Source: Acidovorax sp. 106
Lineage (GTDB): Bacteria; Pseudomonadota; Gammaproteobacteria; Burkholderiales; Burkholderiaceae_C
Direction of reading: 5' to 3'
NCBI RefSeq assembly: GCF_003663825.1
Contig: NZ_RCCC01000001.1
Location: 3,232,501-3,296,500 of the forward strand
DNA length: 64,000 nt
Shown: positions 34,779 through 44,084 of the stretch, in pieces
How the letters are laid out: every line of letters starts with the position of its first letter
How positions within the stretch are numbered: the stretch's first letter is position 1
Notes under the pieces: model-generated
What the model saw: the letters and a program-made list of their open reading frames with translations, nothing else
Databases searched by the model: none
What the model was told of the DNA's origin: nothing
Program-made: the position numbers and the translations under genes

Positions 34779-37115
34779 ATGACTTATTCCCTCAATACCC
34801 TGAATGCCTCTGCAGCGGCCAAGTCGCCCCCCCGAACGGGCGCCGCCCGGTTCGGTCATGAGGTCAGTTTGCTGGTGGGCCTGCTGGCCCTGATTTTCTG
34901 GTTGCTGGCGCTGGTCAGTTACTCCGCACAAGACCCCTCCTGGTCCTCCTCGGGCGTGGGGGCTTCGCGCATGGTGTCCAACTGGGCGGGGCGCCTGGGG
35001 GCGTGGCTTGCCGATGGCAGCTACTTCGCGTTTGGCTTTTCGGTGTGGTGGTGCGTGGCGGCGGCCGTTTGTGCCTGGTTTTCATCACTCGCCCGCTGGA
35101 TGCGGGGGGGCGAAATGCCCGAGGGCTCGCCTTCGCCAGCCGTGCGCCGCGCGGTGTTCTGGGTAGGGTTGGTGCTGCTCGTCAGTGCCAGTGCGGCCTT
35201 GGAGTGGTCGCGCCTGTACCGGTTTGAGCCCTACCTGCCCGGTGGGCATGGGGGCGGTGTGCTGGGCTACACCGTGGGGCTTGGGGGCATGAAGTGGCTG
35301 GGTTTCATGGGCTCTGGGCTGGCTTGCATCGTGCTGCTGGTGCTGGGGGCTTCCATGGTGTTCCGGTTCTCCTGGGGGCATGTGGCCGAGTGGCTGGGTG
35401 CGCGCATGGACGCGCTGGTGCAGTCGAGCCTGGCCAGCCGCGAAGTGGCCAAGGACGTGGCCGTGGGCCGCAAGGCCGCCCGTGAGCGTGCCGTGGTGGT
35501 GCGTGAAGAGCGCACCGAGAGCGAGGAGCACCACCCCGAGCCTGTGCAGATCATTGAGCCTGTGCTGGTGGATGCCCCGCAGAGCGCACGCGTCGTCAAA
35601 GAGCGGCAAAAGCCCCTGTTCACCGAGATGCCCGACAGCAAGCTGCCGCTGGTGGACCTGCTCGATGGCCCACTGCAACGCCAGGAAACCGTGGCGCCCG
35701 AGACGCTGGAGATGACCAGCCGCCTCATCGAGAAAAAGCTCAAGGACTTTGGCGTGGAAGTGCGCGTGGTGGCCGCCATGCCCGGCCCAGTGATCACCCG
35801 CTACGAGATCGAGCCCGCCACGGGCGTGAAGGGCTCGCAGATCGTGGGCCTGGCTAAGGACTTGGCGCGCTCGCTCAGTTTGGTGTCGATCCGCGTGGTG
35901 GAGACCATCCCGGGCAAGAACTTCATGGCGCTTGAGCTGCCCAACGCCAAGCGCCAGTCCATCCGTCTGTCCGAGATTTTGGGCTCGCAGATTTACCACG
36001 AGGCCAAGAGCATGCTCACCATGGGCCTGGGCAAGGACATTGTGGGCAACCCGGTGGTGGCCGACCTAGCCAAGATGCCCCACGTGCTGGTGGCCGGTAC
36101 CACGGGCTCGGGCAAATCGGTGGGGATCAACGCCATGATCCTTTCGCTGCTCTACAAGGCCGAGGCACGCGATGTCCGCCTGTTGATGATCGACCCCAAG
36201 ATGCTGGAAATGTCCGTCTACGAAGGCATCCCGCACCTGCTGGCGCCGGTCGTGACGGACATGAAACAGGCCGCGCACGGCCTGAACTGGTGCGTGGCCG
36301 AGATGGAGCGCCGCTACAAGCTCATGAGCAAGCTGGGCGTGCGCAACCTGTCAGGCTACAACGCCAAGATCGACGAAGCCAAGGCGCGTGAGGAGTTCAT
36401 CTACAACCCCTTCAGCCTGACGCCCGAAGAGCCCGAGCCGCTGCAGCGCCTGCCGCACATCGTGGTCATCATCGACGAGCTGGCCGATTTGATGATGGTG
36501 GTGGGCAAGAAGATCGAAGAGTTGATTGCCCGCCTCGCACAAAAGGCGCGGGCTGCGGGCATTCACCTGATCTTGGCCACCCAGCGCCCCAGCGTGGATG
36601 TGATCACGGGCCTGATCAAGGCCAATATTCCGACCCGCATCGCGTTCTCGGTGGGCTCCAAAATCGACAGCCGCACCATTTTGGACCAGATGGGTGCGGA
36701 GGCGCTGCTGGGCATGGGCGACATGCTCTACATGGCCAGCGGCACGGGCCTGCCGATTCGGGTGCATGGCGCTTTTGTCAGCGATGAAGAGGTGCACCGC
36801 GTGGTCAGCTACCTCAAGACCCAGGGCGAGCCCGACTACATCGAAGGTGTGCTGGAGGGCGGAACTGTCGAAGGTGACGGCGATCTGTCTGCAGACGGCG
36901 GGGGTGAAGGCGGTGAAAAAGACCCCATGTACGACCAAGCCGTGGAAGTGGTGCTCAAGGACCGCAAGGCCAGCATCTCTTACGTCCAGCGCAAGCTGCG
37001 CATTGGCTACAACCGGTCGGCGCGCTTGCTGGAAGACATGGAGAAAGCTGGGCTGGTCAGTGGCCTGACCACCAGCGGCCAGCGCGAAGTGCTGGTGCCC
37101 GCGCGCGAGTCTTAG
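34779..37115 (+). CDS. ftsK: DNA translocase FtsK
   Basis: 778 residues, on the short side for FtsK. Four or five N-terminal membrane helices (about 28-205), a short linker (about 215-330), then the motor: Walker [12 protein letters not shown] (about 437-447), Walker [14 protein letters not shown], and a C-terminal gamma winged helix ([41 protein letters not shown]) that reads KOPS sites. It moves chromosome dimers to dif at the septum. The start at 34779 follows family alignment; upstream frames add nothing familiar. Adjacent to lolA and rarA, the usual order. Confidence 0.95.
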   Translation: MTYSLNTLNASAAAKSPPRTGAARFGHEVSLLVGLLALIFWLLALVSYSAQDPSWSSSGVGASRMVSNWAGRLGAWLADGSYFAFGFSVWWCVAAAVCAWFSSLARWMRGGEMPEGSPSPAVRRAVFWVGLVLLVSASAALEWSRLYRFEPYLPGGHGGGVLGYTVGLGGMKWLGFMGSGLACIVLLVLGASMVFRFSWGHVAEWLGARMDALVQSSLASREVAKDVAVGRKAARERAVVVREERTESEEHHPEPVQIIEPVLVDAPQSARVVKERQKPLFTEMPDSKLPLVDLLDGPLQRQETVAPETLEMTSRLIEKKLKDFGVEVRVVAAMPGPVITRYEIEPATGVKGSQIVGLAKDLARSLSLVSIRVVETIPGKNFMALELPNAKRQSIRLSEILGSQIYHEAKSMLTMGLGKDIVGNPVVADLAKMPHVLVAGTTGSGKSVGINAMILSLLYKAEARDVRLLMIDPKMLEMSVYEGIPHLLAPVVTDMKQAAHGLNWCVAEMERRYKLMSKLGVRNLSGYNAKIDEAKAREEFIYNPFSLTPEEPEPLQRLPHIVVIIDELADLMMVVGKKIEELIARLAQKARAAGIHLILATQRPSVDVITGLIKANIPTRIAFSVGSKIDSRTILDQMGAEALLGMGDMLYMASGTGLPIRVHGAFVSDEEVHRVVSYLKTQGEPDYIEGVLEGGTVEGDGDLSADGGGEGGEKDPMYDQAVEVVLKDRKASISYVQRKLRIGYNRSARLLEDMEKAGLVSGLTTSGQREVLVPARES

Positions 37116-37125
37116 ACATCTACAC

Positions 37126-37146
37126 GGGCCGCTGTGCGGCCTTTTT
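37126..37146 (+). terminator. Terminator after ftsK
   Basis: GGCCGC-TGT-GCGGCC followed by TTTTT, 11 bp after the ftsK stop. It implies that lolA has its own promoter or depends on read-through. Confidence 0.75.
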
Positions 37147-37220
37147 GCGGTGTTGGCTGACTTGGGTAAACCGGTTTGGGGCCTAAGGTGTCTGCCGCCG
37201 TCGCATTTGAGGAATTCGTT

Positions 37221-37853
37221 TTGAAAAAAATCGTCACTACTATTTTGATAGCTGCCAGCGCTGGTCTGGCAAGCGCTGACGGGCTTAAAAGCCTGGAAGG
37301 CTTCATGAAGGGCACGCACACCGGGCGTGCGGACTTCACGCAGGTGGTCACCGCGCCGCCCAAAGATGGGCAGGCCGCCCGCAGCAAAACTTCCAGCGGC
37401 ACGTTTGAGTTTCAGCGCCCAGGGCGCTTTAAGTTTGTCTATCAAAAGCCGTTTGAGCAAACCATCGTGGCCGATGGGCAAACCCTGTGGCTGCTGGATG
37501 TGGACCTGAACCAGGTTACCCAGCGCTCGCAGGCGCAGGCTCTGGGCTCCACACCCGCCGCGCTGATTGCCTCGGCGGCAGACTTGTCGGCGCTGCGGGC
37601 CGATTTCACGCTTGAATCAGCCCCCGACCAGGACGGTTTGCAATGGGTGCAGGCCACCCCCAAGGCCAAGGACGGGCAACTGCAAAGCGTGCGCGTGGGC
37701 TTTGCGGGCGAGCAACTGACGGCGCTCGATATTGTGGACAGCTTTGGCCAGCGCTCGGCCATTCGGTTCAAGGGCATGCAGGTCAACCCCGCACTGCCTG
37801 CGGGCACCTTTCAGTTCAAGCCGCCTGCGGGTGCGGATGTGGTCAAGCAATAA
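37221..37853 (+). CDS. lolA: Outer-membrane lipoprotein carrier protein LolA
   Basis: 210 residues from a TTG at 37221, chosen because GAGGAA lies 7-8 bp upstream and the sequence then starts with a proper signal peptide (LKKIVTTILIAASAGLASA, cut before DG). The mature part has LKSLEGFMKGTHTGRADFTQVV, GTFEFQRPGRFKFVYQKPFEQTIVADGQTLWLLD and the DIVDSFGQRS-IRF end of LolA. It ferries lipoproteins from LolCDE to LolB. The h- and c-regions of the signal peptide coincide with a copy of the dispersed palindrome (37241-37286). Confidence 0.92.
   Translation: MKKIVTTILIAASAGLASADGLKSLEGFMKGTHTGRADFTQVVTAPPKDGQAARSKTSSGTFEFQRPGRFKFVYQKPFEQTIVADGQTLWLLDVDLNQVTQRSQAQALGSTPAALIASAADLSALRADFTLESAPDQDGLQWVQATPKAKDGQLQSVRVGFAGEQLTALDIVDSFGQRSAIRFKGMQVNPALPAGTFQFKPPAGADVVKQ
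37241..37286. repeat. Dispersed palindrome copy inside the lolA signal-peptide codons
   Basis: TATTTTGATAGCTGCCAGCG then CTGGTCTGGC and AAGCGCTGACGGGCTT: the same order of words (TTGATAGCTGC, AGCGCT, AAGCGCT, GGCT) as the intergenic copies. It encodes residues 7-22 of LolA. Confidence 0.65.
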
Positions 37854-37897
37854 GCCCTCACAGCACCTGGACCAAGCCACTGTGGTCAGCAGGGGAT

Positions 37898-37955
37898 GCT
37901 ATGGTTTGCATAGCTGCTAGCGCTCATTGGTAAAGCGCTGCAGGCTATTTTTATC
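37898..37955. repeat. Dispersed 60-bp palindrome, copy 3
   Basis: TGCTATGGTTTGCATAGCTG then CTAGCGCTCATTGGTAAAGC and GCTGCAGGCTATTTTTATCC, between lolA and rarA. Arms are less regular than in copy 2. Confidence 0.8.
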
Positions 37956-38021
37956 CTTGTTTTCATTTGCCCGTGGCGGGGCCTTCTGACCGACCTGCTT
38001 TGTGCCTAGGTGCTATACCCC

Positions 38022-39380
38022 ATGAGCCGAAAACCCTCTGACTCCACCCCAAGCCCGTTGGGCTTGCACCAGCCTTTGGCCGAAATTTTGCGCCCGCGCA
38101 CCCTGGCCGAGGTGGTGGGCCAGCAGCATGTGCTGGGGCCGGGCATGCCGCTGCGGCTGGCGTTCGAGTCGGGCCGCCCGCACAGCTGCATTCTGTGGGG
38201 CCCGCCGGGCGTGGGCAAAACCACCATTGCCCGGCTGATGGCCGATGCGTTCGACGCGCAGTTCATCAGTATCAGTGCGGTGTTGGGGGGGGTGAAGGAC
38301 ATTCGCGAGGCGGTAGAGCGTGCCCAGGCGGCGCGCGACGGGTTGATGCAGCAGCGCACCCTGGTGTTTGTGGACGAGGTGCACCGCTTCAACAAGAGCC
38401 AGCAGGACGCCTTTTTGCCGCATGTGGAAAGCGGCCTGTTCACCTTCATCGGTGCGACCACCGAGAACCCCTCGTTCGAGGTGAACTCCGCGCTGCTGTC
38501 GCGGGCGGCGGTGTATGTGCTGCAGCCGTTGTCGGCTGACGATTTGAAGCAAATTGTGGCCCTGGCGCAATTCCATCAAGCGGTACCAGCTATGGAAAGC
38601 ATAGCAATTGACCGCCTGGTGGCCTATGCCGATGGCGATGCCCGCAAGCTGCTCAACACGCTGGAGACGCTGGCCATGGCGGCCACGCAGGAGAAGCTGG
38701 CCGAGATCACCGATGCCTGGCTGCTCAAGGTGCTGGGTGAGCGCATGCGCCGCTACGACAAGGGCGGCGAGCAGTTCTACGACACCATCAGCGCGCTGCA
38801 CAAATCGGTGCGCGGCTCTGACCCCGATGCGGCGCTGTACTGGCTGGTGCGCATGCTCGACGGCGGTGCCGATCCGCGCTACATGGCTCGCCGCCTGGTG
38901 CGCATGGCCAGTGAAGACATCGGTCTGGCTGACCCGCGTGCCCTGCGGCTGGCGCTGGATGCCGCCGAGGTGTACGAGCGCCTGGGCTCGCCCGAGGGCG
39001 AACTGGCCTTGGCCGAATGCGTGGTCTATCTGGCCGTGGCCCCCAAGTCCAACGCGGTCTACAAGGCCTACAACGCCGCCAAAGCCTGGGTGAAGCAGGA
39101 CGGCACCCGGCCGGTGCCCATGCACTTGCGCAATGCGCCCACGCAGCTGATGAAGCAGCTGGACTACGGCAAGGGCTACCGCTACGCCCATGACGAGGTG
39201 GACGGCTTTGCTGCGGGCGAGCGGTATTTGCCCGACGACATGCCCGAGCCCGGCTTTTATGAGCCCGTGGAGCGGGGGCTGGAGATCAAGATTGCGCAAA
39301 AACTGCGCGATTTGCGCGAGCGCAATGCGACGGCTTCGGCTACTACTTCGGATGCGCCGGGCGATGCCGAAAACGGCTGA
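38022..39380 (+). CDS. rarA: Replication-associated recombination protein A (AAA+ ATPase)
   Basis: 452 residues. LAEILRPRTLAEVVGQQHVLG start, Walker A GPPGVGKTT (about 60-68), Walker B LVFVDEVHRFNKSQQDAFLPHVE, sensor 1 FIGATTENPSFEVNSALLSR and the RarA C-terminus (MASEDIGLADPRAL, YLAVAPKSNAVYKAY). Acts at stalled forks with SSB. At 38574-38611 a reverse copy of the dispersed palindrome encodes HQAVPAMESIAID, in a surface stretch after sensor 1. Confidence 0.94.
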   Translation: MSRKPSDSTPSPLGLHQPLAEILRPRTLAEVVGQQHVLGPGMPLRLAFESGRPHSCILWGPPGVGKTTIARLMADAFDAQFISISAVLGGVKDIREAVERAQAARDGLMQQRTLVFVDEVHRFNKSQQDAFLPHVESGLFTFIGATTENPSFEVNSALLSRAAVYVLQPLSADDLKQIVALAQFHQAVPAMESIAIDRLVAYADGDARKLLNTLETLAMAATQEKLAEITDAWLLKVLGERMRRYDKGGEQFYDTISALHKSVRGSDPDAALYWLVRMLDGGADPRYMARRLVRMASEDIGLADPRALRLALDAAEVYERLGSPEGELALAECVVYLAVAPKSNAVYKAYNAAKAWVKQDGTRPVPMHLRNAPTQLMKQLDYGKGYRYAHDEVDGFAAGERYLPDDMPEPGFYEPVERGLEIKIAQKLRDLRERNATASATTSDAPGDAENG

Positions 39381-39695
39381 AAACCCCGACCGGGGTCAAC
39401 AATTTGCCTCTTTATGCCGACCTTGCATGAGGGTGGTAATAAGTTTGCACATCATTTGCAGTAGGTCTATCAAAATTCCTTATGCATAGCGTTTGCGCCT
39501 GATGGAGCGCAAATCCACGGGAAAACCCCGCCAATACTGGCGTGGGGGCGAATCGACTACTGGCTACAATCCCGACCACAAACCCGCGCAGCAGCATTTC
39601 TGGCGGGTTTTTTGCTAGATGGCAGTCGGGCCCAAAAGGCTGCACCGATTTCGGTGCCTGCAAGATGGGCACGTCACAAACGAAGGACTTTTTTT
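39381..39695. other. 315-bp gap between rarA and livH
   Basis: Holds a CCCCGCCA-ATAC-TGGC-GT-GGGG hairpin (about 39526-39548), TACAAT at 39564-39569 as a possible -10 box without a clear -35, and the terminator at 39580-39617. No gene is apparent. The livH ribosome binding site is GAAGGA at 39681-39686. Confidence 0.55.
39580..39617 (+). terminator. Intrinsic terminator upstream of livH
   Basis: AAACCCGC and GCGGGTTT with a 15-nt loop, then TTTT. It is 200 bp past rarA and 80 bp before livH, so it either ends the rarA transcript late or attenuates the liv operon. Confidence 0.65.
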
Positions 39696-40625
39696 ATGGA
39701 CATTTTGCTGCAGCAGATCATCAACGGTCTGGTATTGGGCAGCATGTACGCCTTGATAGCCTTGGGCTACACGATGGTGTACGGCATTATTCAACTGATC
39801 AATTTCGCCCACGGCGAGGTATTGATGATCGGTGCACTCACCAGTTGGAGCTGTATCGGCCTGATGCAAGAGGCCATGCCCGGCGCGCCAGGGTGGCTCG
39901 TTTTGCTTTTGGCCACGGTGATCGCCTGTATCGTCGCCGCCAGCCTCAATTTCGTCATTGAAAAAGTGGCCTATCGACCCCTGCGCAGCAGCCCCCGGCT
40001 GGCTCCGCTGATCACGGCGATCGGGATGTCCATCTTGCTGCAAACGCTGGCAATGATCATCTGGAAGCCCAACTACAAGCCCTATCCCACGTTGCTGTCC
40101 AGCACCCCCTTCGAAGTGGGCGGCGCTTTCATCACCCCCACGCAGATCCTGATTCTGGGCGTGACGGCCGTGGCACTGGCTTCGCTGGTCTATCTGGTCA
40201 ACCACACCAACCTGGGTCGCGCCATGCGTGCCACGGCGGAGAACCCCCGCGTGGCCTCTTTGATGGGTGTGAAGCCTGACATGGTGATTTCGGCCACCTT
40301 CATCATTGGCGCCATCTTGGCGGCCATCGCCGGCATCATGTATGCCTCCAACTACGGCACCGCGCAGCACACCATGGGCTTTTTGCCTGGTTTGAAGGCT
40401 TTCACGGCTGCGGTGTTTGGCGGTATCGGCAATTTGGCCGGTGCGGTGGTGGGCGGCATTTTGCTGGGCTTGATCGAAGCCATCGGCTCGGGCTACATCG
40501 GCACCTTGACGGGCGGTGTGCTGGGCAGCCACTACACAGACATCTTTGCGTTCATTGTGCTCATCATCATCCTGACGCTGCGCCCCTCGGGCCTGCTGGG
40601 TGAGCGTGTGGCGGATCGCGCCTGA
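39696..40625 (+). CDS. livH: Branched-chain amino acid ABC transporter permease LivH
   Basis: 309 residues, about eight membrane helices. Signatures: GLVLGSMYALIALGYTMVYGIIQLINFAHGE at the start, LGRAMRATAENPRVASLMGV (EAA loop) and a GxGNLAGAVVGG block near the end. Pairs with LivM to form the channel. GAAGGA precedes the ATG. First gene of livHMGF; no periplasmic LivK binding protein follows within the window, so it must be encoded elsewhere. Confidence 0.93.
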   Translation: MDILLQQIINGLVLGSMYALIALGYTMVYGIIQLINFAHGEVLMIGALTSWSCIGLMQEAMPGAPGWLVLLLATVIACIVAASLNFVIEKVAYRPLRSSPRLAPLITAIGMSILLQTLAMIIWKPNYKPYPTLLSSTPFEVGGAFITPTQILILGVTAVALASLVYLVNHTNLGRAMRATAENPRVASLMGVKPDMVISATFIIGAILAAIAGIMYASNYGTAQHTMGFLPGLKAFTAAVFGGIGNLAGAVVGGILLGLIEAIGSGYIGTLTGGVLGSHYTDIFAFIVLIIILTLRPSGLLGERVADRA

Positions 40626-40638
40626 GGAGCCTCACACC

Positions 40639-41715
40639 ATGAAGAACACCAAAATCAACTGGATCCTGGGCGGCATTGCGCTGCTCGTCCTGCCGCTGAT
40701 CCTGCAATTCTTTGGCAACGCCTGGGTGCGTATCGCCGATCTGGCCTTGCTGTACGTGATGCTGGCCCTGGGCCTGAACATTGTGGTGGGCTACGCAGGC
40801 CTGCTCGACTTGGGCTACGTGGCGTTTTACGCCGTGGGCGCCTACCTGTTTGGCCTGATGGCCTCGCCGCACCTGGCAGACAACTTTGCGGCCTTTGCTG
40901 CGATGTTCCCCAACGGCTTGCACACCTCCCTGTGGCTGGTGATTCCGCTGGCGGCTTTGCTGGCGGCCCTGTTTGGGGCTTTGCTGGGTGCGCCTACGCT
41001 CAAGTTGCGGGGTGACTACCTGGCCATCGTGACGCTGGGCTTTGGCGAAATCATCCGCATCTTCTTGAACAACCTGGACCACCCCGTCAACCTGACCAAC
41101 GGCCCCAAGGGCATTGGCCAGATCGACTCGGTCAAGATCTTTGGCCTGGACCTGGGCAAGCGCCTGGAGCTGTTCGGCTTTGATATCAACTCCGTCACGC
41201 TGTACTACTACCTGTTCATGATCCTGGTGGTCATCAGCGTGGTGATTTGCTACCGCTTGCAGGACTCGCGCGTGGGCCGCGCCTGGATGGCCATCCGCGA
41301 AGACGAAATTGCTGCCAAGGCCATGGGCATCAACACCCGCAACCTCAAGCTGCTGGCCTTTGGCATGGGCGCCTCGTTTGGCGGCGTGTCGGGCGCCATG
41401 TTCGGTGCCTTCCAGGGCTTCGTCTCGCCCGAGTCGTTCAGCCTGATGGAATCCGTGATGATCATCGCCATGGTGGTGCTGGGCGGCATTGGCCACATTC
41501 CTGGCGTCATTCTGGGCGCCATCTTGCTGGCCGCATTGCCTGAAGTGCTGCGCTATGTGGCAGGCCCGCTGCAGGCCATGACCGACGGCCGTCTGGACTC
41601 GGCCATCCTGCGCCAGCTGCTGATTGCCCTGGCCATGATCGTCATCATGCTGCTGCGTCCCCGTGGCTTGTGGCCTGCGCCCGAGCACGGCAAGAGCCTG
41701 ACCCAGAAGACTTGA
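40639..41715 (+). CDS. livM: Branched-chain amino acid ABC transporter permease LivM
   Basis: 358 residues with about nine hydrophobic helices. NIVVGYAGLLDLGYVAFYAVGAY, LKLRGDYLAIVTLGFGEIIRI, the EAA loop VGRAWMAIREDEIAAKAMGIN and FGGVSGAMFGAFQGFVSPESF are family marks. Starts 13 bp after livH with GAGGAG upstream. Confidence 0.94.
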   Translation: MKNTKINWILGGIALLVLPLILQFFGNAWVRIADLALLYVMLALGLNIVVGYAGLLDLGYVAFYAVGAYLFGLMASPHLADNFAAFAAMFPNGLHTSLWLVIPLAALLAALFGALLGAPTLKLRGDYLAIVTLGFGEIIRIFLNNLDHPVNLTNGPKGIGQIDSVKIFGLDLGKRLELFGFDINSVTLYYYLFMILVVISVVICYRLQDSRVGRAWMAIREDEIAAKAMGINTRNLKLLAFGMGASFGGVSGAMFGAFQGFVSPESFSLMESVMIIAMVVLGGIGHIPGVILGAILLAALPEVLRYVAGPLQAMTDGRLDSAILRQLLIALAMIVIMLLRPRGLWPAPEHGKSLTQKT

Positions 41716-41737
41716 ACCCATCGCAGAAAGTTAGAAC

Positions 41738-42520
41738 ATGGCAGAAAAATCCAACGATGTGGTGCTCAAGGTTGCAGGCATTTCCAAGCGCTTCGGCGGC
41801 CTGCAAGCCCTCTCTGATGTGGGCATCACGATTGAACGCGGTCAGGTCTATGGCCTGATCGGCCCCAACGGCGCTGGCAAGACCACGTTTTTCAACGTGA
41901 TCACCGGTCTGTACACGCCCGATAGCGGCACCTTTGAGCTGGCAGGCAAGCCGTATGAGCCCACGGCGGTGCATGAAGTGGCCAAGGCGGGCATTGCCCG
42001 CACGTTCCAGAACATCCGCTTGTTTGCAGAAATGACGGCGCTGGAGAACGTGATGGTGGGCCGCCACATCCGCACCAAGTCCGGTCTGCTGGGCGCGGTG
42101 CTGCGCACCAAGGCCTTCAAGGACGAAGAGGCCGCCATTGCCAAGCGCGCGCAAGAGCTGCTGGACTATGTGGGCATCGGCAAGTTTGCCGACTACAAGG
42201 CCCGTACCTTGAGCTACGGCGACCAGCGCCGCCTGGAGATCGCCCGCGCCCTGGCGACCGACCCCCAGTTGATCGCGCTGGACGAACCCGCCGCTGGCAT
42301 GAACGCCACCGAGAAGGTGCAACTGCGCGAGCTGATCGACCAGATCCGCAAGGACAACCGTACCATTTTGCTCATCGAGCACGATGTGAAGCTGGTGATG
42401 GGCCTGTGCGACCGCGTGACGGTGCTGGACTACGGCAAGCAGATCGCCGAAGGCACGCCTGCCACCGTGCAGAAGAACGAAAAAGTGATTGAGGCCTATC
42501 TGGGCACCGGAGGACATTGA
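41738..42520 (+). CDS. livG: Branched-chain amino acid ABC transporter ATPase LivG
   Basis: 260 residues. Walker A GPNGAGKTTFFN, Q-loop GIARTFQNIRLF, signature LSYGDQRRLEIARAL and Walker B PQLIALDEPAAGMN, then H-loop LLIEHDVKLVM. The long insertion between Q-loop and signature (about 95-150) is typical for LivG. Third gene of the operon. Confidence 0.95.
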   Translation: MAEKSNDVVLKVAGISKRFGGLQALSDVGITIERGQVYGLIGPNGAGKTTFFNVITGLYTPDSGTFELAGKPYEPTAVHEVAKAGIARTFQNIRLFAEMTALENVMVGRHIRTKSGLLGAVLRTKAFKDEEAAIAKRAQELLDYVGIGKFADYKARTLSYGDQRRLEIARALATDPQLIALDEPAAGMNATEKVQLRELIDQIRKDNRTILLIEHDVKLVMGLCDRVTVLDYGKQIAEGTPATVQKNEKVIEAYLGTGGH

Positions 42521-42522
42521 GA

Positions 42523-43251
42523 ATGGCCGAAAAATCCAACAAGGTACTGCTGCAGGTCAAGGGCCTGAAAGTGGCCTACGGCGGTATCCAGGCCGTCAAG
42601 GGCGTGGACTTTGAAGTGCGCGAAGGTGAGCTGGTGTCGTTGATCGGCTCCAACGGCGCGGGCAAAACCACCACCATGAAGGCCATTACGGGCACTTTGC
42701 CTATCAACGATGGCGACATTGAATACCTGGGGGAAAGCATCAAGGGCAAGGGCGCGTGGGACCTGGTGAAAAAGGGCCTGGTGATGGTGCCGGAAGGCCG
42801 TGGCGTGTTCGCCCGCATGACCATCACCGAAAACCTGCAAATGGGTGCCTACATCCGCCGCGACAAAGCGGGCATCCTGGCCGACATTGAGAAGATGTTC
42901 ACCATCTTCCCGCGCCTGCGCGAGCGCAAGGACCAGCTGGCCGGCACCATGTCGGGCGGCGAGCAGCAAATGCTGGCCATGGGCCGTGCGCTGATGAGCC
43001 AGCCCAAGGTGCTGCTGCTGGACGAGCCCTCCATGGGCCTGTCGCCCATCATGGTGGACAAGATCTTTGAAGTGGTGCGCGATGTGTACGCCCTGGGCGT
43101 GACCATCGTGCTGGTGGAGCAGAACGCCAGCCGTGCGCTGGCCATTGCGGACCGTGGCTACGTGATGGAGTCTGGCTTGATCACCATGACCGGCCCGGGC
43201 CAGGAACTGCTGAACGACCCTAAGGTGCGCGCAGCCTACCTGGGTGAGTGA
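42523..43251 (+). CDS. livF: Branched-chain amino acid ABC transporter ATPase LivF
   Basis: 242 residues. Walker A GSNGAGKTTTMK, Q-loop MVPEGRGVFARMTITENL, signature MSGGEQQMLAMGRAL and Walker B KVLLLDEPSMGL. The ATG is 2 bp after the livG stop; GGAGGA lies in the end of livG. Pairs with LivG as the heterodimeric motor. Its N-terminus (MAEKSNKV) is nearly the same as that of LivG (MAEKSNDV). Confidence 0.95.
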   Translation: MAEKSNKVLLQVKGLKVAYGGIQAVKGVDFEVREGELVSLIGSNGAGKTTTMKAITGTLPINDGDIEYLGESIKGKGAWDLVKKGLVMVPEGRGVFARMTITENLQMGAYIRRDKAGILADIEKMFTIFPRLRERKDQLAGTMSGGEQQMLAMGRALMSQPKVLLLDEPSMGLSPIMVDKIFEVVRDVYALGVTIVLVEQNASRALAIADRGYVMESGLITMTGPGQELLNDPKVRAAYLGE

Positions 43252-43296
43252 AGCCATGGCCCCTGGCGCTGTGCGCGGGGTGGCCGAGACAGATGG

Positions 43297-43327
43297 AAGG
43301 CACGGTGGCAACACCGTGCCTTTTTTG
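43297..43327 (+). terminator. Terminator of the liv operon
   Basis: AAGGCACGGTG-GCAA-CACCGTGCCTT followed by TTTTT, 45 bp after the livF stop. Perfect 11-bp stem. Confidence 0.92.
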
Positions 43328-43359
43328 TTGCCTGCTCCATCCTGGGGGTTGTGTTCTGG

Positions 43360-43410
43360 TTTGCTATATTTTTAATAGCTGCTTGCGCTTGTCTGTCAAG
43401 CGCAAGGGTG
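43360..43410. repeat. Dispersed 60-bp palindrome, copy 4
   Basis: TTTGCTATATTTTTAATAGC then TGCTTGCGCTTGTCTGTCAAGCGCAAGGG (in parts), between the liv terminator and the next gene. GCTTGCGCTT and AAGCGCAAG form the inner stem. Confidence 0.85.
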
Positions 43411-43476
43411 GAATTTTGTTCATAATTTACGGCTCTGCATTCACCTTTGCGCCGGGCTAGCCTGTGCGCCTTCGCC

Positions 43477-43839
43477 ATGACTGCCCTGCAATCTTTGCCC
43501 ATTTCGCTACAGACCGTCTTGCTGCTGCTGGCCAGCAATGTCTTCATGACCTTTGCCTGGTACGGGCACCTCAAGAACCTGGCCACGTCCCCGTGGTACA
43601 TCGCGGCATTGGTCAGTTGGGGTATCGCCCTGTTTGAATACCTGCTGCAGGTGCCGGCCAACCGCATTGGCTTCACCCAGTTCAATGTGGGACAGCTCAA
43701 GATCATGCAAGAGGTCATCACCTTGGCGGTGTTTGTGCCGTTTGCGGTGTTCTATCTCGATCAGCCCCTCAAGCTGGACTACCTGTGGGCAGGCCTGTGC
43801 CTGGTGGGCGCGGTGTATTTCATCTTTCGCGGTGCCTGA
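43477..43839 (+). CDS. DMT-type small membrane protein (DUF486)
   Basis: 120 residues, four membrane helices. SNVFMTFAWYGHLKN, PWYIAALVSWGIALFEYLLQVPANRIGF and LKIMQEVITLAVFVPFAVFYL are the DUF486 signature; the end is AVYFIFRGA. Related to the four-helix drug/metabolite transporters. Substrate unknown. Single gene. Confidence 0.85.
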   Translation: MTALQSLPISLQTVLLLLASNVFMTFAWYGHLKNLATSPWYIAALVSWGIALFEYLLQVPANRIGFTQFNVGQLKIMQEVITLAVFVPFAVFYLDQPLKLDYLWAGLCLVGAVYFIFRGA

Positions 43840-44006
43840 ACCACAGGCTGCTACGGCGCGCAAAGGCGCTTAACGTCGCTTAAAGGCCGGCCTGTTGAGT
43901 GTTAGCACTTGTCTTGCCGCAGATGCCTGGCATGTTTGGGCCCCGCTGTGCCTGCACGCGAGTGGTTGCCAAGGCCAGGGCGAAGGCACGCACGGTTAAA
44001 ATCCGC

Positions 44007-44024
44007 CCGTCACAAAACCGTCAC
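44007..44024 (+). promoter_or_regulatory. Pho box upstream of the DUF47-pit operon
   Basis: CCGTCAC-AAAA-CCGTCAC: two 7-bp direct repeats with a 4-bp A-rich spacer. It agrees with the E. coli Pho box (CTGTCATAWAWCTGTCAY) at 15 of 18 positions, all differences being T to C. It lies 60 bp before the start of the operon. A weak -10 candidate, TATCTT, is near 44047. Confidence 0.7.
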
Positions 44025-44084
44025 AGTACCCCGTGACGTTCGTTCTTTTGTATCTTTGATTTTGAATTCCCACCAGGAGCTTCC

